A DNA stretch of 64,000 nucleotides from Dyella choica (GTDB lineage Bacteria > Pseudomonadota > Gammaproteobacteria > Xanthomonadales > Rhodanobacteraceae): positions 124,001 through 188,000 of the forward strand of contig NZ_RYYV01000008.1 of NCBI RefSeq assembly GCF_003977665.1, given 5' to 3'. Each line of letters starts with the position of its first letter. Position 1 is the stretch's first letter. A program made the translations under genes and the position numbers. Positions 17,267-26,134 of the stretch are shown here, in pieces. The notes beneath the pieces were generated by a model. It was not told the DNA's origin, made no database searches, and saw only the letters and a program-made list of their open reading frames with translations.

Positions 17267-18274
17267 ATGTCCGAGCACATCCTCGACCCCGGCTTCGAAC
17301 TCACTCTGCGCCCGATGCGCTACCCCGAGTTCTACGAGATGTATCGCAATGCGATCAAGAACACCTGGACGGTGGAGGAAGTGGATTTCTCGCTCGACGT
17401 CACCGACCTCAAGGCGAAGATGACCGAGGCGGATCGGCACCTGATCCATCGCCTGGTCGCCTTCTTCGCCACCGGCGACACCATCGTGGCAAACAACCTG
17501 GTGCTGAACCTGTACCAGCACATCAATGCGCCGGAAGCGCGCATGTACCTTTCGCGCCAGCTGTTCGAGGAAGCTCTGCACGTGCAGTTCTACCTCACCC
17601 TGCTGGATACCTATATTCCCGACCCCAACGAACGCAACAAAGCTTTCGCGGCGATCGAGAACATTCCGTCCATCCGGCAGAAAGGCGCGTTTTGCTTCAA
17701 GTGGATCGACTCGATCCAGAACCTGCGGAAGCTGGAAACGCGCGGGCAGCGCCGGCAATTCCTGCTCAACCTGATCTGCTTCGCCGCCTGCATCGAGGGC
17801 CTGTTCTTCTTTGCCGCCTTCGCCTACGTGTACTTCCTGCGCTCGCGCGGTCTGCTGCACGGCCTGGCCTCGGGCACCAACTGGGTGTTCCGTGACGAAT
17901 CCGGCCACATGGCCTTTGCCTTCGCGGTGGTGCGCACCGTGCGCGCGCAGGAACCTGACCTGTTCGATGAGGACATGCGCGCGCAAGTGGAGGCCATGCT
18001 GGAAGAAGCGATCGCCTGCGAAACGCAATTTGCCGAAGACGTGCTTTCCGGCGGTGTCGCCGGGCTGTCGGTCAAGGACATGCGCCAATACCTCGAATAC
18101 TGCGCCGACCAGCGTCTTGCCCAGCTCGATCTGCCGAAGAAGTACGGCGCCAAGAACCCGTTCGATTTCATGGACCTGCAGGACGTCCAGGAAGTCACCA
18201 ACTTCTTCGAGCGGCGTGTCTCGGCGTATCAGGTGGGCGTCGAAGGCGAAGTGGCTTTCGACATGGCGTTCTGA
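17267..18274 (+). CDS. nrdB: Class Ia ribonucleotide reductase, small subunit
   Basis: Beta subunit of 335 residues holding the diiron-tyrosyl radical cofactor. The ligand and radical segment reads FEEALHVQFYLTLLDTY: Glu, His and, four residues after the His, the radical Tyr, so it is not a Phe-containing class Ic type. The later ligands are in ACIEGLFFFAAFAY and RDESGHMAFAF. The C-terminal tail that docks on NrdA is present (GEVAFDMAF). Encoded 98 bases after nrdA and probably cotranscribed under the same riboswitch-controlled leader. Confidence 0.94.
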   Translation: MSEHILDPGFELTLRPMRYPEFYEMYRNAIKNTWTVEEVDFSLDVTDLKAKMTEADRHLIHRLVAFFATGDTIVANNLVLNLYQHINAPEARMYLSRQLFEEALHVQFYLTLLDTYIPDPNERNKAFAAIENIPSIRQKGAFCFKWIDSIQNLRKLETRGQRRQFLLNLICFAACIEGLFFFAAFAYVYFLRSRGLLHGLASGTNWVFRDESGHMAFAFAVVRTVRAQEPDLFDEDMRAQVEAMLEEAIACETQFAEDVLSGGVAGLSVKDMRQYLEYCADQRLAQLDLPKKYGAKNPFDFMDLQDVQEVTNFFERRVSAYQVGVEGEVAFDMAF

Positions 18275-18290
18275 CGCATAATCGTCGGCC

Positions 18291-18719
18291 ATGGATTCGC
18301 CATCGATCATTCTTACCGACACCCCCACTACCGACGAGCTGGGAGCGATCCGCCGCCAGCTCGATCAATTCAACTTCGCCGCCTGCGGCATCAGCGACCA
18401 GCGTCCGCTGGCGTTGCTGGTGCGCGATCCCGCCACGGGTGACGTGGTGGGCGGGCTTAATGGCCGTACCTCGCGCGGCATGCTGTTCATCGACGTGTTC
18501 TTTCTGCCCGAGTCGATGCGCGGCACCGGCCTGGGCAGCAGACTGTTGCGCATGGCCGAGGAAGAAGGCCTACAACGTGGGTGCCGCTCCGGCCTGTTGT
18601 TCACCAATAATTTCCAGGCGCCCGATTTTTACCGGAAACACGGCTGGCGCGAGTTCGGTCGCTTTGCCACCGACCCGCCGGGCACCAGCCGGATCTATTT
18701 CAGCAAAGAGCTTGGCTGA
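18291..18719 (+). CDS. GNAT-family N-acetyltransferase
   Basis: A 142-residue acetyl-CoA-dependent acyltransferase. The core of the fold is visible: strand beta4 (GMLFIDVFFLPESM), the acetyl-CoA loop RGTGLGSRLLRMAEEEG, and a late AxxFYRKxGW segment (APDFYRKHGWREFGRF). Substrate unknown. It begins 16 bases after nrdB and may be carried on the nrd transcript, although no functional link is evident. Confidence 0.8.
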   Translation: MDSPSIILTDTPTTDELGAIRRQLDQFNFAACGISDQRPLALLVRDPATGDVVGGLNGRTSRGMLFIDVFFLPESMRGTGLGSRLLRMAEEEGLQRGCRSGLLFTNNFQAPDFYRKHGWREFGRFATDPPGTSRIYFSKELG

Positions 18720-18736
18720 GTGCAGGATGGGTCAAC

Positions 18737-19213
18737 CTACGCCATCAGGCGCTTCTCGAATCGCCACACTTCCAGTTCGAACGGCCCGCTGGTCGTTTCC
18801 ACCGCGGTAAGAAACCTGCCGGTGTTGTGCCAGCCATTCTTCGCATAAAACCGGGCCGCCCGATCATTGCCAATGGCGCAGGACAGCCATGCGGTCTGGA
18901 CGCCCTTGGCGGCGAGCCTTGCTTCTGCGTCGACCATCAGGGCGTTCGCAACACCCGAGCCTCGCGCCTGGGCCGAGACGAACAACTGGTCAAGCTCGTC
19001 CTCTTTCAGCATGCAGAAGCCGAGCGGTGTGCCGACCGCGCCGATGACCCGCACTTCGGCAAGCCCGCGTAACAGCCTTTCCTCAAAACTTTCCCGCGTA
19101 CGCAATCGAGCCAGTTCCACCGGCAGGATCGCGGCGTGCGCATCCTGCCAGCCGTCGAACCAGAGCTGCGCCAGCATGGCCGTTTCACTGATTTGCGCAT
19201 TCCTTACTTGCAT
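18737..19213 (-). CDS. GNAT-family N-acetyltransferase
   Basis: About 158 residues starting MQVRNAQISETAML. The acetyl-CoA site is ARGSGVANALMVDAE, and the C-terminal GNAT hallmark is NDRAARFYAKNGW. The long open frame upstream (to 19534) runs antisense into the DUF2076 gene and through a repeat, so the ATG at 19213 is preferred. Convergent with the preceding GNAT gene, with only 17 bases between the stops. Substrate unknown. Confidence 0.8.
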   Translation of the reverse strand: MQVRNAQISETAMLAQLWFDGWQDAHAAILPVELARLRTRESFEERLLRGLAEVRVIGAVGTPLGFCMLKEDELDQLFVSAQARGSGVANALMVDAEARLAAKGVQTAWLSCAIGNDRAARFYAKNGWHNTGRFLTAVETTSGPFELEVWRFEKRLMA

Positions 19214-19248
19214 GTTTTTGCCGACCTTGTATGGGTTTGCGCAGAACG

Positions 19249-19276
19249 GCTCCCTCCCCTGCAAAAAGCAGGGGAG
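19249..19276. repeat. CCCTCCCCTGC hairpin element
   Basis: CCTCCCCTGC and GCAGGGGAGG pair around a short A-rich loop, followed by GTTGGGGTGGGG. This is a common intergenic palindrome type in this order. No T-run follows on either strand, so it is not a canonical terminator. It lies in the gap between the minus-strand GNAT and DUF2076 genes. Confidence 0.6.
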
Positions 19277-19364
19277 GGTTGGGGTGGGGTTGCACGAGCT
19301 CGCCGCATGGATGGCATCCAGGGCTAGGCACCTGGAACGATACTTTGCTGAAATGGGCCGCGGT

Positions 19365-20042
19365 TTACGTCCAGCTGTTGTCGTCGTCGTCCAAGCCGCT
19401 GCTATCAAAGTTCGCATCATCGAGATCGTTGGAGGCGAAATCCCGATCGCCGCCGCTCGGCAGGTTGTTGTTGTTGCCGTCGTCGAAGAAGTTGTTCTCG
19501 GTGACGTTCTCGATGATTTCCGGTTGGCCACCACCTAAACCACCGCCGAAGAGGCCGCCGCCGTGATGTCCGCCGAGCAGGTTTTCGATGCCGTCGAACA
19601 GGAACATGCCACCTGCTACACCGGCCGCAGTAGTAGCCGCATTGGCAAGGAAGCTGGAGCCACCGCCCTGCTGCGGGGCGGGAGCGGCCGGGGCACTGCT
19701 GCCAAATAAACGCTCACGCCAGGTAGGCGCCTGCGCAGGAGCGGCCTGCTGCTGCGGGGGCGGCGGATTCGCGCCCCACGCGGACTGCGGCTGCCCGCCG
19801 AGGAAGCTGCCGCCTCCTTGCTGCCCGGCCTGCTGCGCCTGCAATTGCGCAATTTGCGCCTTGGCCGCATCCAGCGCGTGCTGCTGCAACAGACAGCGCT
19901 GCACCAACAGGTAAACAGCGTCTGGCTGGCCGGCCAGGCGCTGGTGAATCAGCGCATCGGCCTGCGCGTCCTTGTTCACGCCGTTCACGGCGGCCAGGCG
20001 CTGGAGGAAATCGTCGAGGAGGGATTGTTCCTGGGGGGTCAT
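19365..20042 (-). CDS. DUF2076 family protein
   Basis: About 225 residues. The N-terminal 80 residues (MTPQEQSLLDDFLQRLA, then AVYLLVQRCLLQQHALDAAK) are the helical start typical of DUF2076. A Gln/Pro/Ala-rich low-complexity centre follows, then a short hydrophobic Gly/Ala segment (AAGVAGGMFLFDGIENLLGG) that may touch the membrane, and an acidic Asn/Asp-rich tail. DUF2076 proteins are often annotated as periplasmic ligand-binding sensors, but no signal peptide is apparent here and the function is not established. Confidence 0.75.
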   Translation of the reverse strand: MTPQEQSLLDDFLQRLAAVNGVNKDAQADALIHQRLAGQPDAVYLLVQRCLLQQHALDAAKAQIAQLQAQQAGQQGGGSFLGGQPQSAWGANPPPPQQQAAPAQAPTWRERLFGSSAPAAPAPQQGGGSSFLANAATTAAGVAGGMFLFDGIENLLGGHHGGGLFGGGLGGGQPEIIENVTENNFFDDGNNNNLPSGGDRDFASNDLDDANFDSSGLDDDDNSWT

Positions 20043-20172
20043 GAGGTCACCGGGTTGCTAGTGCCGGCACGCTGCCGGCAAGGGTGGAAGTATGCGCGGG
20101 AAGTGTGACCTCAAGAGTGCCAGTCGTCCTAGCCCTTGCCGCCGGTTCACGAAAGCGTTGGGGTCGGCCTAT

Positions 20173-20218
20173 TGACTACAGCTGTAGTCAAAGAGTAACT
20201 TGACTACACTTGTAGTCA
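20173..20218 (+). promoter_or_regulatory. Twin BlaI/MecI-type operators
   Basis: Two palindromes, TGACTACAGCTGTAGTCA (20173-20190) and TGACTACACTTGTAGTCA (20201-20218), share the TACA-N2-TGTA core recognised by BlaI/MecI/CopY repressors. They are spaced 28 bases apart start to start and end 16 bases before the regulator's start codon, so occupancy would block its promoter. Confidence 0.85.
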
Positions 20219-20234
20219 CGTACACAGGCTTGTC

Positions 20235-20621
20235 ATGGCCAAAGCATCCATAGGAGACCAGGAGCTCGCGCTCCTGCATTACCTGGCTGAACACGAGAAC
20301 GGCACAGTAGGCGAGGTCGCCGCCGATTTCGGCGAGGCGCGCGGCCTGGCCCGCTCCACCGTGCTGACCATGATGGAGCGCCTGCGCACCAAGGGCTACC
20401 TGAAGCGCCACCACGTTGCGGGCGTATACCGCTACAACACGGCAACCGGGCCGAACGAAGCGTTGAGCAACGCTGTGGGGCAGTTTGTAGAGAAAACCTT
20501 GTCGGGCTCGCTCTCGCCGTTCGTGGCCTGGATGTCGCAAAAAGGAGAAGTCAGCGACAACGAACTGGCCGAATTGGAAGCCCTGGTTTCGCAATTGCAG
20601 TCTCGGCGCAAGGAATCCTGA
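20235..20621 (+). CDS. BlaI/MecI/CopY-family repressor
   Basis: Winged-helix repressor of 128 residues. The recognition region (TVGEVAADFGEARGLARSTV, then LTMMERLRTKGYLKRHHVAGVYRY) matches the BlaI/MecI fold, and the C-terminal helices (SDNELAELEALVSQLQSRRK) would dimerise. In BlaI systems the repressor is cleaved after the partner M56 protease senses a signal. Here it precedes exactly such a protease gene with a one-base gap. It most likely binds the twin operators just upstream and controls the four-gene operon. Confidence 0.9.
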   Translation: MAKASIGDQELALLHYLAEHENGTVGEVAADFGEARGLARSTVLTMMERLRTKGYLKRHHVAGVYRYNTATGPNEALSNAVGQFVEKTLSGSLSPFVAWMSQKGEVSDNELAELEALVSQLQSRRKES

Positions 20622-20622
20622 C

Positions 20623-22437
20623 ATGTCCAGCTTCACCACGCTCGCCGATAGTTTGCTTGCCCGCCTCGCCTGGAGCTCGGTGCAGGCTGCCTTGTTGATC
20701 GCTGTGCTGTGGCTGGTGATGCGCTCGTTGCCGCGGCTTTCGCCCGCCGTGCGCTGCACGCTTTGGTGGCTGGTCGGCGCCCAGCTCGTGCTAGGTGCCG
20801 TGGTCGGTACACCGGTGCAACTGCATTGGCTGAAAGCCCAGGCGCCCGTGCCTTCCCCATTGCTTGAGCAGGCGAGCATCCATACACATGTGCATGCCGG
20901 CACGGAAGTCTTGTTCGCCAAACCCCAAGCGATCATGCCTGCAGTGTCTGAACAGCTGCCCTGGTCATGGCCGCTTGCCGTGCTGTTCGCCTGGGCTTGC
21001 ATCGTGCTGCTGCAGCTGTACATGGCGGCACGACAGGGGCTGGAAGGCCGCGCCCTGGTGCGTCAAGCAACGCCGGTGACTGACGCGGGCCTGCAAGCGG
21101 TGTGTGCCCGACAGGCACGCGTGCTGGGCCTGCGCCGGCTACCAGCATTGCGCATCTCGCACGCCATCGTTTCGCCGCAAGTGAGCGGACTGTGGCGCCC
21201 AGTGGTGCTGCTGCCCGCCGAACAAACGCTGTCCGCGGAGGAGCTGGCGATGGCGATGGCGCATGAACTGGCGCATGTCCGGCGCGGCGACTTGTGGCTG
21301 GGCTGGATACCGGCCATCGCGCAGCGCCTGTTCTTCTTCCATCCCCTGGTGCGCTGGGCCATGCGTGAATACGCGGTATACCGCGAAGCCGCGTGTGATG
21401 CGCAAGTACTGCAGCATCACGGCGCTGCACCGCGCAGCTACGGACATCTGCTGGTACGCCTTGGCGTGGTCGATCCTATGCACGCCAGCCTCGCCGGTGC
21501 GTCCTCCACCTTCCAGAACCTGAAGAGGCGATTGCTCATGTTGCAGCAAAGCGAAACGACGCCGCGCATGCGTAGCTGGCTGCTGGTCGCGGCGATCGCA
21601 TTGTTCGGCGTGCTGCCCTATCGCATAACCACAGCCAGTGCGGGACAAACGGGCGCGGCGGCCATTGTCACGCCAGCTACCAGCGGCGTCGCCTACGTGC
21701 CTCCCGCACCGCCTCCTGCTCCACCAGCCGTACCTGCGCCACCGCCACCGCCGCCACCAGCGCCGCCCGCTCCGAGCTTCCATGCCCATCATGTGGATAT
21801 CGACACGCAGCCCCATACGGATCGCGGCTTCGTCTTGCTCGATGGCGACACTGTGGTGGTCGATGGCAGCGACGCAGACCTCGCCCTGGCGCGGCGCCTG
21901 AGCAAAACGAATGGCTCGCTGCTATGGCTGCGCGAGAACGGCAAATCCTATGTGATCCGCAACGCCGACACGATTCGGCAAGCCAAGGACATCTACGCAC
22001 AGAGCGCACAACTCGCTCAGGCTCAAGGCGAACTGGCGGGCAAACAAGGCGAGCTTGCCGGCCAGCAGGCGGCCCTGGCCGCGCGCCAGGGAGCGCTGGC
22101 ATCGCGACAGTCCGAGATTGCAGGCCGCCGCGCCGCCATCCAGGCGCAACGCGAGGCATCACGCACAGCACCGGCATCGCCTGACAGCATCGGCAACGAG
22201 GCAAGCCTTGCAGGACAATTGCGTGGCATCGATGCCGAAGAGGCCGAGGTACAGCGCCAAAGCAAGGCCATCGACCAGGCCGCGGCAGCCTTGTCCAGGC
22301 AGGCAACCGATCTGTCCCGGCACGAAACGGCGATGTCGAGGCAACAACAGCTCAGTTCGCAACAGATGAACAAGCGGCTTGACGAAATGCTGCGCAGCGC
22401 GATCGCCAAGGGCTTGGCCAAGCCTGTGGATCAGTAA
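20623..22437 (+). CDS. M56-family (BlaR1/MecR1-like) membrane metalloprotease
   Basis: About 604 residues. Several N-terminal transmembrane helices flank the zinc site HELAH in AMAMAHELAHVRRGD; a probable third ligand region follows in AVYREAACDAQVL. After the membrane part comes a Pro/Ala-rich linker (residues about 365-390) and a Gln/Ala-rich coiled coil of repeating AxxQxxL units (about 465-590). It lacks the penicillin-binding sensor domain of BlaR1, so the stimulus is unlikely to be a beta-lactam by the classical route. It is expected to inactivate the BlaI-like repressor encoded one base upstream. Confidence 0.85.
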   Translation: MSSFTTLADSLLARLAWSSVQAALLIAVLWLVMRSLPRLSPAVRCTLWWLVGAQLVLGAVVGTPVQLHWLKAQAPVPSPLLEQASIHTHVHAGTEVLFAKPQAIMPAVSEQLPWSWPLAVLFAWACIVLLQLYMAARQGLEGRALVRQATPVTDAGLQAVCARQARVLGLRRLPALRISHAIVSPQVSGLWRPVVLLPAEQTLSAEELAMAMAHELAHVRRGDLWLGWIPAIAQRLFFFHPLVRWAMREYAVYREAACDAQVLQHHGAAPRSYGHLLVRLGVVDPMHASLAGASSTFQNLKRRLLMLQQSETTPRMRSWLLVAAIALFGVLPYRITTASAGQTGAAAIVTPATSGVAYVPPAPPPAPPAVPAPPPPPPPAPPAPSFHAHHVDIDTQPHTDRGFVLLDGDTVVVDGSDADLALARRLSKTNGSLLWLRENGKSYVIRNADTIRQAKDIYAQSAQLAQAQGELAGKQGELAGQQAALAARQGALASRQSEIAGRRAAIQAQREASRTAPASPDSIGNEASLAGQLRGIDAEEAEVQRQSKAIDQAAAALSRQATDLSRHETAMSRQQQLSSQQMNKRLDEMLRSAIAKGLAKPVDQ

Positions 22438-22555
22438 CGGTTGGGGTGCGCAGGCACGCGCACCCGTCGTCCAGGCAGCACATCCAGCCATGCACGCACC
22501 GCCCTCCGACGTGGGCGGATGGCCTACTGCGCCCTACGTACAAGGAAAACCCACG

Positions 22556-23857
22556 ATGCTCGGTTATTACTGCATGCTCGCGTTGTACAGCTTCAAACGC
22601 AGCAAAACCGTCACGGCCTTGATGACACTTGCCATCGGGCTCGGTATCGGCGCCAGCATGACCATGATCACCGTGCTGCACGTGATGTCCGGCGACCCGC
22701 TGCCTGGCCGCAGTGCGCATCTGTATGTGCCCGTGATCGATCCGCATCCGGTCAGCCCGGTCAAACCCAAGGACAACGTCGTGGACGGCGCCTTGACCTG
22801 GATTGATGCGATGTATCTGTTGCATACCACGCGCGCAGACCGGCAATCCGCGATGGCTGCCGGCTCTTTGCCGGTGCATCCGGCGCAAGGATCGCTGCGG
22901 CCGTTCTTCGAATCCGGGCACTACGTCACCGCCGATTTCTTTCCCATGTTCGGTACTCCGTTTCGCGCCGGGGGCGGATGGAGCGCACGGGAAGACGAAA
23001 ACCATGCGCGCGTGGCGGTACTCAATGCCGGTTTGAATCGCAAGCTGTTCGGCAATGCGTCAGGCATCGGCCGTACGGTGCGCCTGAAGAACACCGACTT
23101 CCGCGTGATTGGCGTGCTGGACGACTGGCAACCGCAACCCACCTTCTATGCGCAGATCGACAATGCCGCTTTCGGCAGCACCGACCAGTTCTTCATACCG
23201 CTCAAGACGGCGCAGGAACTCAACTTCGGCATCGCCGGCCGCATGCAGTGCTGGGGCAACGGCGGCGATGCGCGCCTGAGCGATCACTGTGCCTGGCTAC
23301 AGTTCTGGGTGGAACTCGATAGCACGGCCAAAGCCCACGCATACCGTGACTTCCTCGCCGATTACTGGCGCGACCAACAAGCGCATGGCCGCTTTCCGCG
23401 ACCCGTGAACGCGCAACTCTATGGCTTGATCGACTGGCTCGGCAACCAGCACGTAGTGCCCGGCGATCTGCGCCTGCAACTGTGGCTGGCGGTGGGCTTT
23501 CTGGGCGTATGCATGCTCAACATCGTCGGCTTGTTGCTGGCCAAGTTCCTGCGCCGCAGCGGCGAGATCAGTGTGCGACGCGCGCTGGGGGCGCGGCGAC
23601 GCGACGTATTTCTGCAATTGGGCGTCGAAGCCGGCATGGTCGGTCTGGTCGGCGGTGCGCTCGGCCTGTGCCTGGCCGAGATGGGCCTTTGGAGCGTGCG
23701 CCGACAGCCCGACGGCTACGCCCATCTGGCGCAAATGGATACCGCCATGCTGCTTGGCACATTTGCGCTCGCCATCGCGGCGGGACTCAGTGCCGGGCTA
23801 ATACCGGCCTGGCGTGCCTGCCATGTCGCACCCGCCCTGCAACTCAAGACCCAGTGA
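22556..23857 (+). CDS. MacB/FtsX-type ABC transporter permease
   Basis: About 433 residues: an N-terminal helix (TVTALMTLAIGLGIGASMTM), a large periplasmic domain of the MacB-core type, and three C-terminal helices with the FtsX signature EISVRRALGARRRDVFLQL. Start at 22556 follows AAGGA with a nine-base spacer. It lies 118 bases after the M56 gene and just before a second permease of the same kind. These permeases normally work with a LolD/MacB-type ATPase in mechanotransmission, lipoprotein or peptide export; no ATPase gene is present in this operon. Confidence 0.82.
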   Translation: MLGYYCMLALYSFKRSKTVTALMTLAIGLGIGASMTMITVLHVMSGDPLPGRSAHLYVPVIDPHPVSPVKPKDNVVDGALTWIDAMYLLHTTRADRQSAMAAGSLPVHPAQGSLRPFFESGHYVTADFFPMFGTPFRAGGGWSAREDENHARVAVLNAGLNRKLFGNASGIGRTVRLKNTDFRVIGVLDDWQPQPTFYAQIDNAAFGSTDQFFIPLKTAQELNFGIAGRMQCWGNGGDARLSDHCAWLQFWVELDSTAKAHAYRDFLADYWRDQQAHGRFPRPVNAQLYGLIDWLGNQHVVPGDLRLQLWLAVGFLGVCMLNIVGLLLAKFLRRSGEISVRRALGARRRDVFLQLGVEAGMVGLVGGALGLCLAEMGLWSVRRQPDGYAHLAQMDTAMLLGTFALAIAAGLSAGLIPAWRACHVAPALQLKTQ

Positions 23858-23864
23858 GGCATAC

Positions 23865-25079
23865 ATGTCACTACCGCCGATCATCGCCAGCCTTACCCGC
23901 CACAAGCTCACCGCCCTGTTACTGGTGCTGCAGGTCGGGCTGACCTGCGCCATCGTGTGCAACGTCGCCTTCATGATCGTCGACCGCGTGCAGCAATTGC
24001 GTCAACCCAGCGGCGTCGCAGAGAGCGAACTGGCGATGATCGAGAGCACCGACCTGGACCAGGACGCGCAACCGTTGGTTCGCCACCAAATCGACTTGGC
24101 GGCCCTGCGTACCATTCCAGGAGTGCAATCGGCAGTAGCGGCCGATGCGCTGCCGTTCAATCATCACGATTGGAGCAATGGCATAACCCTCGCACCGGAC
24201 GGCCCGGCCCGCGCCACTGCCACGGTGTTCGACGGCACCGCGGGTGAACTGGCCGTGCTCGGCCTGCATCTGGTCGAAGGACGTGATTTCCTGCCCGACG
24301 AATACGTGCCGATGGGCAGCGCGCATGACTGGAACGGCATCGACCAGGTACCCGCCACCATCGTCACGCGCGCGTTGGCCGAAAAGCTGTTTCCGGGCCA
24401 GGATCCGCTTGGGAAGAACATCTATCCGGGGGACAATCCGATCCGCATCGTTGGCGTGGTCGATCACCTGCTACGTCCACAGGCACACGAAAGCGCCGAC
24501 AACGAGTACGCCACCGTGCTTCCGCTACTACCGGATGCCAACGATGTGACCTACGTGCTGCGCACCGCGCCCCGGGACCGCGAACGCGTCCTGAAGCAAG
24601 CCACTGCGGTGCTCGAGCATCTGCACGCCAATCGCATCCTCAGGTACGCGCAGACCTTCGAGCAACTGCGCGCCGATTTCTTCCATCGCAACCGCACCAT
24701 GATCGGCCTGCTCGTTGCCGCGGCTGCGGGTTTGCTGATTGTCACGGCGCTGGGCATTGCAGGCCTGGCCAGTTTCTGGGTGCAGCAGCGCCGGCATTCC
24801 ATCGGCATTCGCCGTGCCGTGGGCGCAACACGCCGAGACGTCCTGCGTTACTTTCAATTTGAAAACTTCCTGATCGTGGGGACCGGCGTCATCTTGGGGG
24901 CCATGCTCGCCTATGGCTTGAACTTGCTGTTGATGTGGCACTACGAACAGCCCCGCTTGCCCATGCCTTATGTGGCGATGGGCGCCACGGCGCTTTGGCT
25001 GCTCGGCCAGCTGGCGGTGCTCGGCCCCGCATTGCGTGCTGCTTCCGTACCGCCGGTGGTGGCGACACGCGCCGCGTAG
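23865..25079 (+). CDS. MacB/FtsX-type ABC transporter permease (second)
   Basis: About 404 residues, same architecture: first helix (LTALLLVLQVGLTCAIVCNV), periplasmic domain, and C-terminal FtsX domain with QRRHSIGIRRAVGATRRDVL. The start at 23865, seven bases after the previous stop, is preceded by GAGG. The two permeases are diverged from each other and probably form a heterodimer. A regulator-protease-permease-permease order suggests a stress-induced envelope transporter whose nucleotide-binding subunit is encoded elsewhere. Confidence 0.82.
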   Translation: MSLPPIIASLTRHKLTALLLVLQVGLTCAIVCNVAFMIVDRVQQLRQPSGVAESELAMIESTDLDQDAQPLVRHQIDLAALRTIPGVQSAVAADALPFNHHDWSNGITLAPDGPARATATVFDGTAGELAVLGLHLVEGRDFLPDEYVPMGSAHDWNGIDQVPATIVTRALAEKLFPGQDPLGKNIYPGDNPIRIVGVVDHLLRPQAHESADNEYATVLPLLPDANDVTYVLRTAPRDRERVLKQATAVLEHLHANRILRYAQTFEQLRADFFHRNRTMIGLLVAAAAGLLIVTALGIAGLASFWVQQRRHSIGIRRAVGATRRDVLRYFQFENFLIVGTGVILGAMLAYGLNLLLMWHYEQPRLPMPYVAMGATALWLLGQLAVLGPALRAASVPPVVATRAA

Positions 25080-25094
25080 GTAGGGATGCCATTT

Positions 25095-25168
25095 GTAGGC
25101 TGGGTTGCTAAACCCAGCATAGCCATGCGCGTAAGTCACGCAATGCTGGGATTATCATCCCAGCCTAC
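25095..25168. repeat. GTAGGCTGGG-type palindromic repeat overlapping a stop codon
   Basis: Inverted pair GTAGGCTGGGTTGCTAAACC / CCCAGCCTAC with inner CCCAGCAT and ATGCTGGG. On the minus strand its outer GTAG supplies the TAG stop of the metallopeptidase gene at 25165-25167. Confidence 0.9.
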
Positions 25169-26130
25169 GAACTGATCTGCTGCAATGCCGCCATTACCTG
25201 CGCATCGGCCTGCGTCGGCGACCATGCGGCTATCTGTGCCAGCGTATACGTATGGCGCAGGTAGCGAATCAATTGCAAGCCTAGCCAGTAGCCGCTGCGA
25301 TTGGGCAGGCCTTGTTGGTAGGGCTTGGGTGCGGCATTGAACCAGCGCTGGAAGCGGTCCGGATGCTCGGGATCGATCGCCTTGTTGCGCGCATCCGTCA
25401 GGAAGCGCCGGGCGATCTCTGGCAAACGGCTTGCAGGAATGGCTCCAAGCTCATCTTCCAGCAGCAGCTCGCCATCCGTATGTCCCGGCGCAAGTTCGCC
25501 ACTCACATAGGTGGCCAGGCCTTCCTCGAATAGCGGCACGGTAAGCGGTACATCCGGCATCACGCCATCGTTGCGAATGCCGGCGTGCTGAGCGTGGTAG
25601 AGATGGAACAGCTCGTGCGGCACTACGATATCGAGCTGGGCGTGCTCCAGCAGCAAGGAATCGGCGGCGAATACCAGTATCGGCTTGCCATTGCCGAGCA
25701 CACCGCTCTTGGCGTCGAAGTTGGGCGCAAGCAGGATCGCGACGGGCGGGTGCGCATCGGCATCGGGAAACAGTGCCTTGAAGCGTAGCGACTGCTTTGC
25801 TAGCGCATCCTGCAAGGCGCGTACTTCGACAGGAATGTCAGCCGCCAGGGCAGGGTATTTCGCGAAGCGCGCCCGCAACCACATCTGCCGGCGCGCCTGC
25901 CAGTACGGATCGTGCTGTTTTTCCCACACTACCGTGTCGTAGACGTCGCGACGCAATGCTTCGATGTCGCGATTCCATGCGTGCTCCTGCTGCTGGAAGG
26001 GCTTTCCCGCCGCGGCGGACCAGAACTCGGCAAACGACTGGCCGATCGGGGGTGTTTCCGCCGCGGACGCAGGCAAGGTGCATGCGAGCAGCAGCGCGAG
26101 GTACACGGTCTTGCTGCTGATCGCCTTCAT
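25165..26130 (-). CDS. Putative secreted zinc metallopeptidase
   Basis: About 321 residues with a clear signal peptide (AISSKTVYLALLLACTLPASAAE). The motif VVPHELFHLYHAQHAG is a HExxH zinc site, and a downstream Glu in LFEEGLATYVSGEL fits the gluzincin pattern, so peptidase activity in the periplasm or outside is plausible. I do not recognise a named family. The ATG at 26130 is four bases after the stop of the dipeptidyl-peptidase gene, indicating an operon and perhaps translational coupling. Its TAG stop lies within the adjacent repeat. Confidence 0.7.
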   Translation of the reverse strand: MKAISSKTVYLALLLACTLPASAAETPPIGQSFAEFWSAAAGKPFQQQEHAWNRDIEALRRDVYDTVVWEKQHDPYWQARRQMWLRARFAKYPALAADIPVEVRALQDALAKQSLRFKALFPDADAHPPVAILLAPNFDAKSGVLGNGKPILVFAADSLLLEHAQLDIVVPHELFHLYHAQHAGIRNDGVMPDVPLTVPLFEEGLATYVSGELAPGHTDGELLLEDELGAIPASRLPEIARRFLTDARNKAIDPEHPDRFQRWFNAAPKPYQQGLPNRSGYWLGLQLIRYLRHTYTLAQIAAWSPTQADAQVMAALQQISS

Positions 26131-26134
26131 CACA

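Noticed and set aside
19249..19276. Intrinsic terminator at the CCCTCCCCTGC hairpin
   Set aside because: No T-run on either strand; the element matches a common intergenic repeat type instead.
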